Positions 13,812-23,100 of a stretch of DNA of 64,000 nt are shown here, one piece after another. The notes beneath the pieces are model-generated. The model was not told where the DNA came from. It did not search any database and saw only the letters and a list, made by a program, of their open reading frames with translations. Origin of the DNA: Streptomyces sp. CB00316 (GTDB taxonomy: Bacteria > Actinomycetota > Actinomycetes > Streptomycetales > Streptomycetaceae); assembly GCF_001905595.1 (NCBI RefSeq), contig NZ_LIXI01000012.1, positions 1-64,000 on the forward strand. Reading direction: 5' to 3'. The position numbers and the translations under genes are program-made. How positions within the stretch are numbered: the stretch's first letter is position 1; every line of letters begins with the position of its first letter.

Positions 13812-15293
13812 ATGCCCGAACGCCGTACCGTCGCCCTTGTCACTCTTGGCTGCGCCCGTAACGAGGTGGACTCGGAGGAGCTTGCAGGCCGCTTGGCAGC
13901 GGACGGCTGGGACCTCGTCGAGGACGCCTCGGACGCGGATGTCGCAGTCGTCAACACCTGTGGGTTCGTCGAAGCCGCCAAGAAGGACTCCGTCGACGCC
14001 CTGCTCGAAGCCAACGATCTCAAGGACCACGGCCGCACCCAGGCCGTCGTCGCCGTCGGCTGCATGGCCGAGCGCTACGGCAAGGACCTCGCCGAGGCCC
14101 TGCCGGAGGCGGACGGTGTCCTCGGATTCGACGACTACGCCGACATCTCCGACCGGCTCCAGACCATCCTCAACGGCGGCATCCACGCCTCGCACACTCC
14201 GCGCGACCGCCGCAAGCTGCTCCCGATCAGCCCCGCCGAGCGGCAGGACGCCGCCGTGGCCCTGCCCGGCCACGCCCAGGAGGCGCCCGCCCCGGCGCCC
14301 GAGGACCTCCCCGAGGGCGTCGCACCGGTCTCCGGACCGCGCGCCCCGCTGCGCCGGCGGCTCGGCACCAGCCCCGTCGCCTCGGTGAAGCTCGCCTCCG
14401 GCTGCGACCGCCGCTGCTCCTTCTGCGCCATCCCCTCCTTCCGCGGCTCCTTCATCTCCCGCCGCCCCTCGGACGTGATCCAGGAAACCCGCTGGCTGGC
14501 CGAGCAGGGCGTCAAGGAGGTCATGCTCGTCTCCGAGAACAACACCTCCTACGGCAAGGACCTCGGCGACATCCGCCTCCTGGAGACCCTGCTGCCCGAG
14601 CTGGCCGACGTGGACGGCATCGAGCGGATCCGGGTCAGCTACCTCCAGCCCGCCGAGATGCGCCCCGGCCTCATCGACGTCCTCACCTCGACGCCGAAGG
14701 TCGCCCCGTACTTCGACCTCTCCTTCCAGCACTCCGCCCCCGGCGTGCTGCGTGCGATGCGCCGCTTCGGCGACACCGACCGCTTCCTGGAGCTCCTGGA
14801 CACCATCCGCAGCAAGGCTCCCGAGGCCGGCGCCCGCTCCAACTTCATCGTCGGGTTCCCCGGTGAGACCGAGGCCGACCTCGCCGAGCTGGAACGCTTC
14901 CTCACCGGCGCCCGGCTCGACGCCATCGGCGTCTTCGGCTACTCCGACGAGGAGGGCACCGAGGCGGTCGGCTACGAGAACAAGCTGGACGCCGACACCA
15001 TCGCCGAGCGGCTCGCCCACATCTCGCAGCTGGCCGAGGAGCTGACCTCGCAGCGGGCCGAGGAGCGCGTCGGAGAGACCCTCCAGGTGCTGGTGGAGTC
15101 CGTCGAGTCGGACGAGGACGGCGAGGTCGCGATCGGCCGTGCCGCGCACCAGGCCCCGGAAACGGACGGTCAGGTGGTCTTCACCACACGCGAGGGACTC
15201 GTGCCGGGCCGTATGGTCGAAGCAAAGGCAGTGGGCACCGAGGGCGTCGACCTGGTGGCCGAACACCACGAGCTTGCGGAGGCGGCCAGATGA
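13812..15293 (+). CDS. rimO: Ribosomal protein S12 methylthiotransferase RimO
   Basis: This radical-SAM enzyme of 493 residues adds a methylthio group to an aspartate of ribosomal protein S12. The N-terminal MTTase domain carries its three cluster-binding cysteines (LGCARN, NTCGF, GCMAE). The radical-SAM CxxxCxxC is CDRRCSFC (C198, C202, C205). A C-terminal TRAM-like domain follows from about residue 410. The length and the SFCAIPSFRG context separate it from MiaB, which is encoded elsewhere in this window. ATG 13812 has no ribosome-binding site but lies 7 bases after TAGTCT (13799-13804), suggesting leaderless translation. The stop codon overlaps the pgsA start by 4 bases, so the genes are translationally coupled. 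Confidence 0.93.
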   Translation: MPERRTVALVTLGCARNEVDSEELAGRLAADGWDLVEDASDADVAVVNTCGFVEAAKKDSVDALLEANDLKDHGRTQAVVAVGCMAERYGKDLAEALPEADGVLGFDDYADISDRLQTILNGGIHASHTPRDRRKLLPISPAERQDAAVALPGHAQEAPAPAPEDLPEGVAPVSGPRAPLRRRLGTSPVASVKLASGCDRRCSFCAIPSFRGSFISRRPSDVIQETRWLAEQGVKEVMLVSENNTSYGKDLGDIRLLETLLPELADVDGIERIRVSYLQPAEMRPGLIDVLTSTPKVAPYFDLSFQHSAPGVLRAMRRFGDTDRFLELLDTIRSKAPEAGARSNFIVGFPGETEADLAELERFLTGARLDAIGVFGYSDEEGTEAVGYENKLDADTIAERLAHISQLAEELTSQRAEERVGETLQVLVESVESDEDGEVAIGRAAHQAPETDGQVVFTTREGLVPGRMVEAKAVGTEGVDLVAEHHELAEAAR

Positions 15294-16123
15294 CGGGAGC
15301 CCCGGCATCCGCGGCAGGCGGTTCCGGCGCGAAGCCGGTCCGCGGCGGGAAGCTGGGCACTGCGGCCGTCAACCAGGCCAGCCTGTGGAACATCGCCAAC
15401 ATCCTGACCATGGTGCGGCTGCTGCTCGTTCCCGGCTTCGTGCTGCTGCTGTTCCACAACGGCGGGTACGACCCGGTCTGGCGCTCCTTCGCCTGGGCGG
15501 CCTTCGCCGTCGCCATGATCACGGACCTGTTCGACGGTCATCTGGCGCGGGCGTACAACCTGGTCACGGACTTCGGGAAGATCGCCGACCCGATCGCCGA
15601 CAAAGCGATCATGGGCGCAGCGCTGGTCTCCCTCTCCGTCCTCGGCGACCTGCCGTGGTGGATCACCGGGGTGATCCTCGCCCGTGAGCTGGGCATCACG
15701 CTGATGCGGTTCTGGGTGATCCGGCACGCGGTGATCCCGGCCAGCAGAGGCGGCAAGCTGAAGACCCTGGCCCAGGGCACGGCGGCCGGGATGTACGTCC
15801 TGGTGCTCACCGGACCCCTGGCCACCCTGCGCTTCTGGATGATGATGGTGGCCGTCGTGCTGACGGTCGTCACCGGTCTCGACTACGTACGCCAGGCCGT
15901 CGTCCTGCGCCGCAGGAGCCTCGCCGCCGAGCGCGCCGCCGTCGGCCGGACCACGGAGGCGCTGAACGAGGCGGCCGGGTCTCCCGGTGCCGTCGTCGCG
16001 GACGCCGGTGCCGCCGGTGTGGCGGATGCCGGTGTTCCCGGCGCGACCGTGCGGGTCTCCGGTGGTTCGACGGCTGTGGAGCCCGCCGTGCGTGCGCGTG
16101 ACGGCGCGGAGGCCGAGCGGTGA
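15290..16123 (+). CDS. pgsA: CDP-diacylglycerol-glycerol-3-phosphate 3-phosphatidyltransferase
   Basis: This 277-residue integral membrane enzyme makes phosphatidylglycerol phosphate, the committed step towards phosphatidylglycerol and cardiolipin. The CDP-alcohol phosphotransferase motif is complete near residues 82-106 (FDGHLARAY then G then IADPIADK, fitting DGxxARx8Gx3Dx3D). Several hydrophobic segments fill residues 30-205. The C-terminal 70 residues are an A/G/V-rich tail not needed for the fold. The start overlaps the rimO stop (ATGA) and the end overlaps the cinA start (GTGA), so the three genes form one coupled operon, a conserved actinobacterial arrangement. Confidence 0.9.
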   Translation: MTGAPASAAGGSGAKPVRGGKLGTAAVNQASLWNIANILTMVRLLLVPGFVLLLFHNGGYDPVWRSFAWAAFAVAMITDLFDGHLARAYNLVTDFGKIADPIADKAIMGAALVSLSVLGDLPWWITGVILARELGITLMRFWVIRHAVIPASRGGKLKTLAQGTAAGMYVLVLTGPLATLRFWMMMVAVVLTVVTGLDYVRQAVVLRRRSLAAERAAVGRTTEALNEAAGSPGAVVADAGAAGVADAGVPGATVRVSGGSTAVEPAVRARDGAEAER

Positions 16124-16629
16124 CAGCCGCTGCCCGGGCGCTGGAGCTGCTCGTGGAGCGCGGTGAGACGCTCGCCGTCGCCGAATCGCTGACGGGCGGC
16201 CTGGTGGCGGCCGAACTCACCTCCGTACCCGGCGCCTCCCGGTCCTTCCGGGGATCGGTCACGGCGTATGCCACGGTCCTCAAGGGTGAGATCCTCGGCG
16301 TGGACGGGACCCTCCTGGCGGAGCGGGGGGCGGTCGATCCCGAGGTCGCGCGGCAGATGGCGGCCGGGGTGCGCCGTGCCCTCGGTGCGGACTGGGGGCT
16401 CTCCACGACCGGCGTCGCGGGCCCGGAACCCCAGGACGGGCAGCCCGTCGGGACGGTATACGTGGCCGTCGCGGGACCCTACGGCATCGAGAAAGTGTCC
16501 GCTCTGCGATTGAATGGTTCGAGGGCGGACATCCGTAGAGAGAGTGTACGAAGCGTCCTCGATCTGCTGGCCGGCGAACTCGGAGAGAATGCGCGGGCAC
16601 AGGATACGGAACAGATCGGGGGGAACTGA
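16120..16629 (+). CDS. cinA: CinA C-terminal-domain nicotinamide-nucleotide amidohydrolase
   Basis: This 169-residue protein consists of only the CinA/PncC amidase domain, which in studied homologues hydrolyses nicotinamide mononucleotide to nicotinic acid mononucleotide and recycles pyridine nucleotides. Diagnostic motifs are AESLTGGLV near residue 22, FRGSVTAYA, and STTGVAGPEPQDGQPVGTVY. There is no N-terminal molybdopterin-binding-like (COG1058) half, as is usual in actinobacteria. GTG 16120 overlaps the pgsA stop by 4 bases, giving translational coupling. The next gene, clgR, lies about 110 bp downstream with its own ribosome-binding site. Confidence 0.87.
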   Translation: MTAAARALELLVERGETLAVAESLTGGLVAAELTSVPGASRSFRGSVTAYATVLKGEILGVDGTLLAERGAVDPEVARQMAAGVRRALGADWGLSTTGVAGPEPQDGQPVGTVYVAVAGPYGIEKVSALRLNGSRADIRRESVRSVLDLLAGELGENARAQDTEQIGGN

Positions 16630-16738
16630 TGTTTGCAGCCCTGAGTGAACACGACATCGCTCCCCGCACGGCCGCAGCACAAGGCGGTACGGTAGGGCGT
16701 GAAGGATGCGGCTACGCGGTCCGAGGAGGGAGCCACCG

Positions 16739-17122
16739 ATGATTCTGCTCCGTCGCCTGCTGGGTGACGTGCTGCGTCGGCAGCGCCAGCGCCAAGGCCG
16801 TACTCTGCGCGAAGTCTCCTCGTCCGCCCGGGTCTCGCTCGGTTATCTGTCCGAGGTGGAGCGGGGGCAGAAGGAGGCATCCTCCGAGCTGCTCTCCGCG
16901 ATTTGCGACGCGCTTGACGTACGGATGTCCGAGCTCATGCGTGAAGTGAGCGACGAGCTCTCGCTCGCCGAGCTGGCCGAGTCGGCAGCTGCCAGTGATC
17001 CGGTCCCAGTACCGGTTCGTCCCATGCTCAATTCCGTCTCCGTGTCGTCGGTCGCAGGAGTGCCGTCGGGACGGGTGACCATCAAGGCGCCTGCGGAAGC
17101 GGTGGACGTCGTCGCCGCCTGA
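16739..17122 (+). CDS. clgR: ClgR: XRE-family activator of Clp/Lon proteolysis genes
   Basis: This 127-residue regulator has a Cro/CI-type helix-turn-helix over residues about 8-68 (LGDVLRRQRQRQGRTLREVS, SLGYLSEVERGQKEASSELL). In Streptomyces and mycobacteria ClgR activates clpP1P2, clpC and lon. The protein ends in ...VVAA; the ClgR family has a C-terminal Ala-Ala that makes it a ClpP substrate, giving feedback control. GAGGAGGG lies 8 bp before ATG 16739. Its position behind pgsA-cinA matches the clgR locus in other actinobacteria. A strong hairpin at 17151 ends the transcript. Confidence 0.85.
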   Translation: MILLRRLLGDVLRRQRQRQGRTLREVSSSARVSLGYLSEVERGQKEASSELLSAICDALDVRMSELMREVSDELSLAELAESAAASDPVPVPVRPMLNSVSVSSVAGVPSGRVTIKAPAEAVDVVAA

Positions 17123-17150
17123 CCCGCGCGCGGCACAGTGCTCGACCGGA

Positions 17151-17187
17151 GTCCCGGCCGACCCCCCTAGGGGTCGGCCGGGACTTT
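17151..17187 (+). terminator. Strong rho-independent terminator after clgR
   Basis: A perfect 15-bp inverted repeat pairs 17151-17165 (GTCCCGGCCGACCCC) with 17170-17184 around a 4-base loop, followed by TTT. It lies 29 bp after the clgR stop and closes the rimO-pgsA-cinA-clgR group. Confidence 0.9.
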
Positions 17188-17330
17188 CGCGTGTGCGGCG
17201 TCCCGCGCGCTTTCCGTATGCGTCTTTCGTGTGTGAGGCGCGAGGGAGCGGGCAGACGGAGGTTGAGGCCGACATGACTGTTTTGTTTCTTTTGTGCCAT
17301 CGTGAGTGGTGCGCCGGAACAGTCAGCGAA

Positions 17331-17362
17331 ACGCCTGACGACGGTCAGCAGTACGCCTGACG
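17331..17362 (+). repeat. Paired 10-bp direct repeats upstream of the Dps gene
   Basis: ACGCCTGACG occurs at 17331-17340 and again at 17353-17362, 22 bp start to start (about two helical turns), ending 13 bp before the Dps start codon. Between them CTGAC and GTCAG form an overlapping inverted pair (17335-17348). The spacing fits binding by a dimeric or tandem regulator; no regulator is identified. Confidence 0.5.
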
Positions 17363-17375
17363 GATGGGAGTTTGC

Positions 17376-17846
17376 ATGTCTGTGGTGAAGAGCCCACTGT
17401 CCGAGAGCGATCACAAGCTCGTCGGAGAAGCGCTGCAAGGCGCGCTGGTCGACCTGGTCGATCTCTCCCTCGTGGCGAAGCAGATCCACTGGAACGTGGT
17501 CGGTCCGCGCTTCCGGTCCGTACATCTCCAGCTCGACGACGTGGTCGTCACGGCCCGGCAGCACTCCGACACGGTCGCCGAGCGAGCCTCCGCGATCGGG
17601 GTCAACCCGGACGGCCGCTCCGCGACCGTGGCCAAGGAGACCGCCATCCGGTCGGTCCCCGAAGGCTGGATCAAGGACACCGACGCCGTGAAGGCGCTCG
17701 TGGACGCCCTGGGCGTGGTCATCGGCCGGATGCGGGAACGCATCGAGGTGACCGACGCGCCGGATCCCGTCACCCAGGACATCCTGATCTCACTGACGGC
17801 AGACCTCGAAAAGCACGCCTGGATGTTCCAGGCCGAAAGTGCCTGA
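17376..17846 (+). CDS. dps: Dps-family ferritin-like DNA-binding/iron-storage protein
   Basis: This 156-residue Dps protein would form a dodecamer that oxidises and stores iron and protects or compacts DNA. The inter-subunit ferroxidase signature is present: AKQIHWNVVGPRFRSVHLQLDD near residues 35-56, with H and D ligands, then a further H and E in the next helix (ARQHSDTVAERASAIG). ATG 17376 is preferred to an in-frame ATG 12 bp upstream because GGGAG (17366-17370) is correctly placed for it. A CsbD gene follows after 18 bp and is probably cotranscribed. In S. coelicolor the dps gene next to clgR is dpsB, which this probably matches. Direct repeats upstream suggest stress-responsive control. 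Confidence 0.87.
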   Translation: MSVVKSPLSESDHKLVGEALQGALVDLVDLSLVAKQIHWNVVGPRFRSVHLQLDDVVVTARQHSDTVAERASAIGVNPDGRSATVAKETAIRSVPEGWIKDTDAVKALVDALGVVIGRMRERIEVTDAPDPVTQDILISLTADLEKHAWMFQAESA

Positions 17847-17864
17847 GCGGAAGGAACCGACATC

Positions 17865-18059
17865 GTGACTGGTGACAACGCCATGGACAAGATCAAGGGC
17901 AAGGGCAAGGAGGCCGTCGGCAAGCTGACCGGCGACCGCCGCAAGGAGTCCGAGGGCAAGGCCGACCAGGCCAAGGCCACGGCCAAGGACAAGGTCGACG
18001 AGGCCGGTGACCGCGCGAAGGGCGTCACGGACTCGCTCCGAGACGACAACCACAAGTAG
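17865..18059 (+). CDS. CsbD family stress protein
   Basis: This 64-residue, highly charged (K/D/E-rich) soluble protein matches the CsbD/YjbJ family: MDKIKGKGKEAVGKLTGD, then repeated KA(D/T)xAK steps. Family members are SigB- or general-stress-induced and have unknown biochemical function. GTG 17865 has GGAAGGA about 8 bp upstream; an in-frame ATG at 17883 is a possible alternative. It sits 18 bp behind the Dps gene, which supports a joint stress operon, and is followed by two hairpins. Confidence 0.85.
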   Translation: MTGDNAMDKIKGKGKEAVGKLTGDRRKESEGKADQAKATAKDKVDEAGDRAKGVTDSLRDDNHK

Positions 18060-18083
18060 CGCGTCGCGGCCGCTGCCCCCTGA

Positions 18084-18150
18084 GCGCCGGCCCCTTCCGG
18101 CGCCTGAACGACCCGGGTGCCCCCGTCGATCTCCGGCGGGGGCACCCGGG
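18084..18150 (+). terminator. Tandem hairpins ending the dps-csbD transcript
   Basis: The first stem pairs GCGCCGG (18084-18090) with 18097-18103. The second is a perfect 14-bp stem between 18112-18125 and 18137-18150 with an 11-base loop. Together they form an efficient terminator after csbD. Confidence 0.85.
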
Positions 18151-18243
18151 CGTGCGGGCAGCTGTCGGCCGTACGTTCTGGATGCAGTGGTGCCGCTGCC
18201 AGGGGAAACTGCCCGAAAGGACGTCGGCCGCAGGAGGGCAGCG

Positions 18244-18576
18244 ATGGTACGGCGGTGGGTGCCGGCGCCGGTCCTCGGCGGGCTGTGGTGGTGGGCGGTG
18301 CTGCGGCTGGTGCTCCAGCCGGAGCAGGCCGGTGTGGTGGAGGGTGCGGTAGCGGCGGGCGGCTGGGGGCTGAGCCTGCTGCCGGTCCACGTGGCGTCGG
18401 GGCTCTCCGGGGGTGCGTCGGGGGGTGCGGAGGTGCCGGTCGGGCGCGCGGGGCCGGGGGAGCGGGTTTCACGGGCCGGGCAGGGGCGGCCTGGGTCGGC
18501 TCCTGGGCGTTTTGCGGCGGGGCTCACCAGGGCATGGCGGCGCCGCCGTTCGGGCGGAGGATCCGGCCGGTCATGA
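18244..18576 (+). CDS. Small hypothetical protein, possible membrane anchor
   Basis: This 110-residue reading frame starts at ATG 18244 with GGAGGG just upstream. Its first 55 residues are hydrophobic and W-rich (GLWWWAVLRLVLQPEQAG) and could span a membrane once. The second half is G/R/S-rich, low-complexity and may be non-functional extension. It overlaps the decayed SDR gene on the other strand by 53 bp at its 3' end, so the true stop may have been lost through rearrangement here. No family is recognised. The ribosome-binding site and hydrophobic start are the only support. Confidence 0.4.
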   Translation: MVRRWVPAPVLGGLWWWAVLRLVLQPEQAGVVEGAVAAGGWGLSLLPVHVASGLSGGASGGAEVPVGRAGPGERVSRAGQGRPGSAPGRFAAGLTRAWRRRRSGGGSGRS

Positions 18577-19191
18577 CGGCCGACGCGTCGGACGCCAGGT
18601 GCAGGACGGTGTGGGCGACGTCCTCGGGTTCGCCGACCCGGCCGAGGGGAGAGATCCGGGCCATCGTGGCCTCCGCCCGTTGCTGCTGCCCAGTTCCGTG
18701 CCGGTCGGTCATCGGTGTACGGATCCAGCCCGGGGCACCGCGTTCACCCGTATGGCGTGGGGGCCCGGCTCGGTGGCGAGCGTCTTGGTGAGCTGGACCA
18801 CGGCCGCCTTCGCCGCGCTGTAGCAGAGCAGGCCCGCGCTCGCCAAGTCCACGGCGCCGGACGCCATGGTGACCAGTGACCCGGGTGCGGAGCGGGCGAT
18901 CATGGAGCGGGCGACCTCCTGACAGGCGTACAGCACCCCCTTGAAATTGACCGCCAGCACCCGGCTCGACATCCTGGTCGCGGTGGCCGGGATCATGCTT
19001 CTCCGCAGGCCGGTCTCGTCGCGGTCGGCGCAGTGGACCGTGGCTCCGGCCTCGGCGAGCAGTACGGCGCAGGCCCGGCCGATCCCGCCGGCGGCGCCGG
19101 TGACGAATGCGGAGCGGCCCGTGAGGTCGTACGCGTGGTACGCGGAGAGCGGCATGACGGGACCGTACGACTCGATCTGACGGGCCGTCAA
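18524..19191 (-). pseudogene. Short-chain dehydrogenase/reductase, decayed by inversion, deletion and frameshift
   Basis: The 5' part encodes a good Rossmann start (TGRSAFVTGAAGGIGRACAV) and later the SDR active-site helix YSAAKAAVVQL. After ETGLRR the reading jumps to RVLAVNFKGVLYACQ, losing roughly 50 residues including the NNAG-equivalent strand. That strand (RLDILVAVAGIM) is instead present on the opposite strand at 18962-18997, so a short segment is inverted in place. Near 18737 a one-base loss shifts the frame: NAV is followed by PRAGSVHR* instead of the expected APGWIRTPM, which continues in the next frame to a proper C-terminus at 18524. The start could be TTG 19191 or ATG 19155. A functional enzyme is not expected. 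Confidence 0.82.
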
Positions 19192-19214
19192 CTAGTGTGC
19201 GGGCCTTGTGCTGG

Positions 19215-20066
19215 TCAGGGAGTCGGGCCCGATTGGCAGGCCGGGCACCAGTACGTGGGCCGGTCCTCCTGGTCGATCTTCCGGATCGGGGTGCCGCAGC
19301 GCAGGCAGGGGCGGCCCCCCCGGCCGTAGACGTAGAGGGGCTCCTGCACCCGAAGGGGCGGGAGCGGCCTCTTCCCGGGAACGGGGGCCGACGGGTCCGG
19401 GCGGGGGCGGCGCTCGGCTCGGATGGTGGTGGTGCGGGTGGGGCGTTCGCGGTTGGCGTCGAGGAGGCGGTGGGCCAGGGCGACCAGCCGGGGGAGGGTT
19501 CCGTCGGGGAGGGCGCACACGGGGAGCCAGGGGGTGACGCGGGCCAGGAAGCACAGCTCGCATTTGTAGACATTGCCGATGCCCGCGAGATTGCGCTGGT
19601 CCAGGAGTGCTTCGCCGAGGGGGCGGTCCGGGGCGGCGAGGAGGCGTTCCACGGCGAGGCCGGGGTTCCAGTCCGGGCCCAGCAGGTCAGGCCCGAGGTG
19701 GCCGACGGCCTTGCTCTCCTCGCTGGTGCGCAGCAGTTCGAGGACGGGGAGGCGGTATCCGACGGCGGTGCGGTCGGTGTTGGCCAGGACCGCGCGGATC
19801 TGGTGCCCGGGGCCGCCGCGCCAGCGCTCGCCCGGTGCGTAGATCCGCCAGGCCCCGTCCATCCGGAGGTGGCTGTGCAGAGTCAGGCCGCCCTCGACCC
19901 GGGTCAGCAGGTGTTTGCCGCGTGCGGTGACGTCAAGGACGGTGCGGCCGCTGAGGTCGGCGGTGGCGAACCGGGGGACGCGCAGGTCAGCGTGGGTCAG
20001 GACCCGCCCCGCCAGTGCTGCGTGCAGCCGGGCGGCGGTCTGTAGGACGGTGTCTCCTTCGGGCAT
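19215..20066 (-). CDS. nei: Fpg/Nei-family DNA glycosylase-AP lyase
   Basis: This 283-residue base-excision repair enzyme removes oxidised bases and cleaves the abasic strand. The catalytic N-terminus is MPEGDTV (Pro2 as nucleophile after Met removal, Glu3), which fixes the start. RGKHLLTRV holds the conserved lysine. The helix-two-turn-helix is intact (LLDQRNLAGIGNVYKCELCFLA), and a C-terminal zinc finger is complete (CLRC ... CPAC). MPEGDT and the overall pattern favour the Nei/Nei2 branch over Fpg (MPELPE). It lies 41 bp downstream of lhr on the same strand, so the two are probably cotranscribed as a DNA-repair unit. Confidence 0.88.
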   Translation of the reverse strand: MPEGDTVLQTAARLHAALAGRVLTHADLRVPRFATADLSGRTVLDVTARGKHLLTRVEGGLTLHSHLRMDGAWRIYAPGERWRGGPGHQIRAVLANTDRTAVGYRLPVLELLRTSEESKAVGHLGPDLLGPDWNPGLAVERLLAAPDRPLGEALLDQRNLAGIGNVYKCELCFLARVTPWLPVCALPDGTLPRLVALAHRLLDANRERPTRTTTIRAERRPRPDPSAPVPGKRPLPPLRVQEPLYVYGRGGRPCLRCGTPIRKIDQEDRPTYWCPACQSGPTP

Positions 20067-20107
20067 ACCTCCATGATGGGCCCGCCGGGCCTGTTGGGCT
20101 CAGACCC

Positions 20108-23100
20108 TCAAGCCCTCAGGCGCAGGCCTCTCGGGGTGGCGAGGAACCCGGCCGCCTCCAGGGTCCGGCCCAGCGGCGAGGTGAGGGAGGAGGCCCCGTT
20201 GGTCCGCTCCACCGTCAGTGTGCCGAGCGCACCGGCGCGGGCGGACGCGGCCAGAGCCTCGGCCGCCGCCAGGAGAGCTGGGGACTCGGGGTCGGATTGC
20301 CAGGCGAGCAGGGACTTGCCGCCACGCTCCATGTAGAGCGTGAGCTCGCCGTCGACGAGGACCACCAGTGCCCCCGCCTTGCGGCCCGGCTTGTGCCCGG
20401 CGCCGTCCGGGGACTCCGGCCACGGAAGGGCGGCACCGTACGCGTTGGCCGGGTCGGCCGCGGCGAGCACCAGGGCCTGGGGCGCGGTGCCCGGGTCCCG
20501 GCGGTCGCGGGTCCCGGCGGCCGCCCGCACCCGGTCCACCGCCCCGTCCATCGCGAACTGGGCGGCCCCGAGGCCCTCCACCACATAGCCCCGCCGGGCC
20601 TGGCCGCTGTCCTCGAAGGCGGCCAGGATGCGGTACGTCGCGGAGAAGCCGCCCTCCACACCTTCGGCCTGCACCGCGCCGCGGGTGACCACGCCGTGCC
20701 GGTCGAGAAGGGTGCGGGCGAGGGCGTGCGCGCGGTGGGTCGGCTCCGGCTCGCGCGGGGGCAGCAGGGACCAGCGGCCCGAGACCGTCGGGGGGCCGGT
20801 GCGGGAGGCGGGGCGGGCGGCCGCGGTGAGGGATCCGTACCGCCCGCGGGGCACGTTGCGTCTGGCCCGGTGGGCGGTGGAGCCCGCCGTCCGGCCGGAG
20901 CCGAGGAGGGAGCGCAGCGGGGCGAGGGTGTCGTTGGTCAGCCTGCCCGACCAGGCCAGCTCCCAGAGGGCGTCGGCGAGCTGCTGGTCGGAGCAGTCCG
21001 GGTGGGTGGTGGCCCGGACCTGGTCGGCGATCTGCCGGAAGAAGAGGCCGTACCCGCCGGAGAGGGTGGTGAGCAGGGACTCGTGGAGCGCCGACAGCTC
21101 CAGCGGGTGCGGCGCGGGGAGGAGGAGGGGGGCGCTGTCGGCGGGATAGAGGGCGAGCCAGCCGTCCTTGCCGGGCAGTGCTCCCGCCCCGGCCCAGACG
21201 ACCTCGCCCGTGGTCGTCAGCTCGTCGAGCATCGCCGGGGTGTAGCCCATGACCCGGCTCGGCAGGATCAGCTTCTCCAGGGCCGAGGCGGGGACGGGCG
21301 CTCCCTGGAGCTGTTCGACGGCGCGGGCCAGCCCGTCGATGCCCCGCAGGCGGTGGGAGCCGAAGTGCTGCCACTGTGGGAGGAAGGAGGCGAGTGCGGC
21401 GGGCTCCACCGGCTCCAGCTCCTGGCGGAGCGCGGCCAGGGAACGGCGGCGGAGCCGGCGCAGCACCGTGGCGTCGCACCACTCCTGGCCGATGCCCGCC
21501 GGGTGGAACTCACCCTGGACGGTCCGGCCGGAGGCGGCGAGCCGTTGCAGCGCGCCGTCCGTGACAGCCGTGCCGAGGCCGAACCGCTCGGCGGCCCGGG
21601 CGGCGGTGAACGGGCCGTGCGTCCGGGCGAAGCGGGCGAGGAGATCGCCGAGGGGGTCCTTCACCGGCTCGGTGAACGCCTCGGGGACCCCGACCGGGAG
21701 TGCGGTGCCCAGGGCGTCCCGCAGCCTCCCCGCGTCCTCGATCGCCGCCCAGTGATCCGCTCCGGCGATCCGGACCTGGATGGCCCGGCGGGTCGTGGCC
21801 AGCTCCGCGGCCCAGGCGGGCTCGGCGCCCCGCTCGGCCAGCTCGGCGTCGGTCAGGGGGCCGAGCACACGCAGCAGGTCGGCGACGCCTTCGACGTCCT
21901 TGATCCGGCGGTCCTCGCTGAGCCACTGGAGCTCCCGCTCCAACTCGGTGAGGACCTCGGGGTCGAGCAGCTCGCGCAGCTCCGCCTGGCCCAGCAGTTC
22001 GGCCAGGAGGTGGGAGTCCAGGGAGAGCGCGGCGGCCCGCCGCTCGGCGAGCGGTGAGTCGCCCTCGTACAGGAACTGGGCGACGTAACCGAAGAGGAGG
22101 GAGCGGGCGAACGGGGAGGGCTCCTGAGTGGTGACCTCGACCAGGCGGACCCGGCGCGCCTCCAGGTCACCCATCAGTTCGGTGAGCCCGGGGACGTCGA
22201 AGACGTCCTGGAGGCACTCGCGGACGGCTTCGAGGACGATCGGGAACGAACCGAACTCGGAGGCCACCTGGAGCAGCTGCGAGGCGCGCTGGCGCTGCTG
22301 CCAGAGCGGGGTGCGCTTGCCGGGGGAGCGGCGGGGCAGCAGCAGGGCGCGGGCGGCGCACTCCCGGAAGCGGGCGGCGAACAGGGCGGAGCCGCCGACC
22401 TGGTCGGTGACGATCTGCTGCACCTCGCCCTGGTCGAAGACGACGTCGGTGGCGCCGACCGGGGGCTGCTCGCTGTCGTACGAGAAGGCTCCCGGCGCCG
22501 GTCCGGCGCTCTCCGCGTCCCCGGTGGGCGGGGCGTCGAAGTCGAGCAGGTCCAGGCCCATCATGTCCGCGTCGGGGAGCCGCAGCACGATCCCGTCGTC
22601 GGCGTGCATGACCTGCGCGTCCATCCCGTACCGCTCCCCGAGGCGGGCGGAGAGGGCGAGTGCCCAGGGGGCGTGCACCTGGGCGCCGAAGGGGGAGTGG
22701 ACAACGACCCGCCAGTCGCCCAGCTCGTCCCGGAACCGCTCCACCAGGATCGTCCGGTCGTCCGGGACATGGCCGCAGGCCCGGCGCTGCTCGTCCAGGT
22801 AGGCCAGGATGTTGTCCGCCGCCCAGGCGTCGAGCCCGGCGGCGAGCAGCCGCAGCCGGGCGTCCTCGTCGGAGAGGCCGCCGATCTCGCGGAGGAAGGC
22901 CCCGAGGGCGCGGCCGAGCTCGAGGGGGCGGCCCAGCTGGTCGCCCTTCCAGAACGGCAGCCTCCCCGGAACGCCCGGAGCCGGCGAGACGAGGACCCGG
23001 TCGCGGGTGATGTCCTCGATCCGCCAGGACGTGGTGCCCAGGGTGAAGACATCGCCGACTCGGGACTCGTAGACCATCTCCTCGTCCAGCTCTCCGACCC

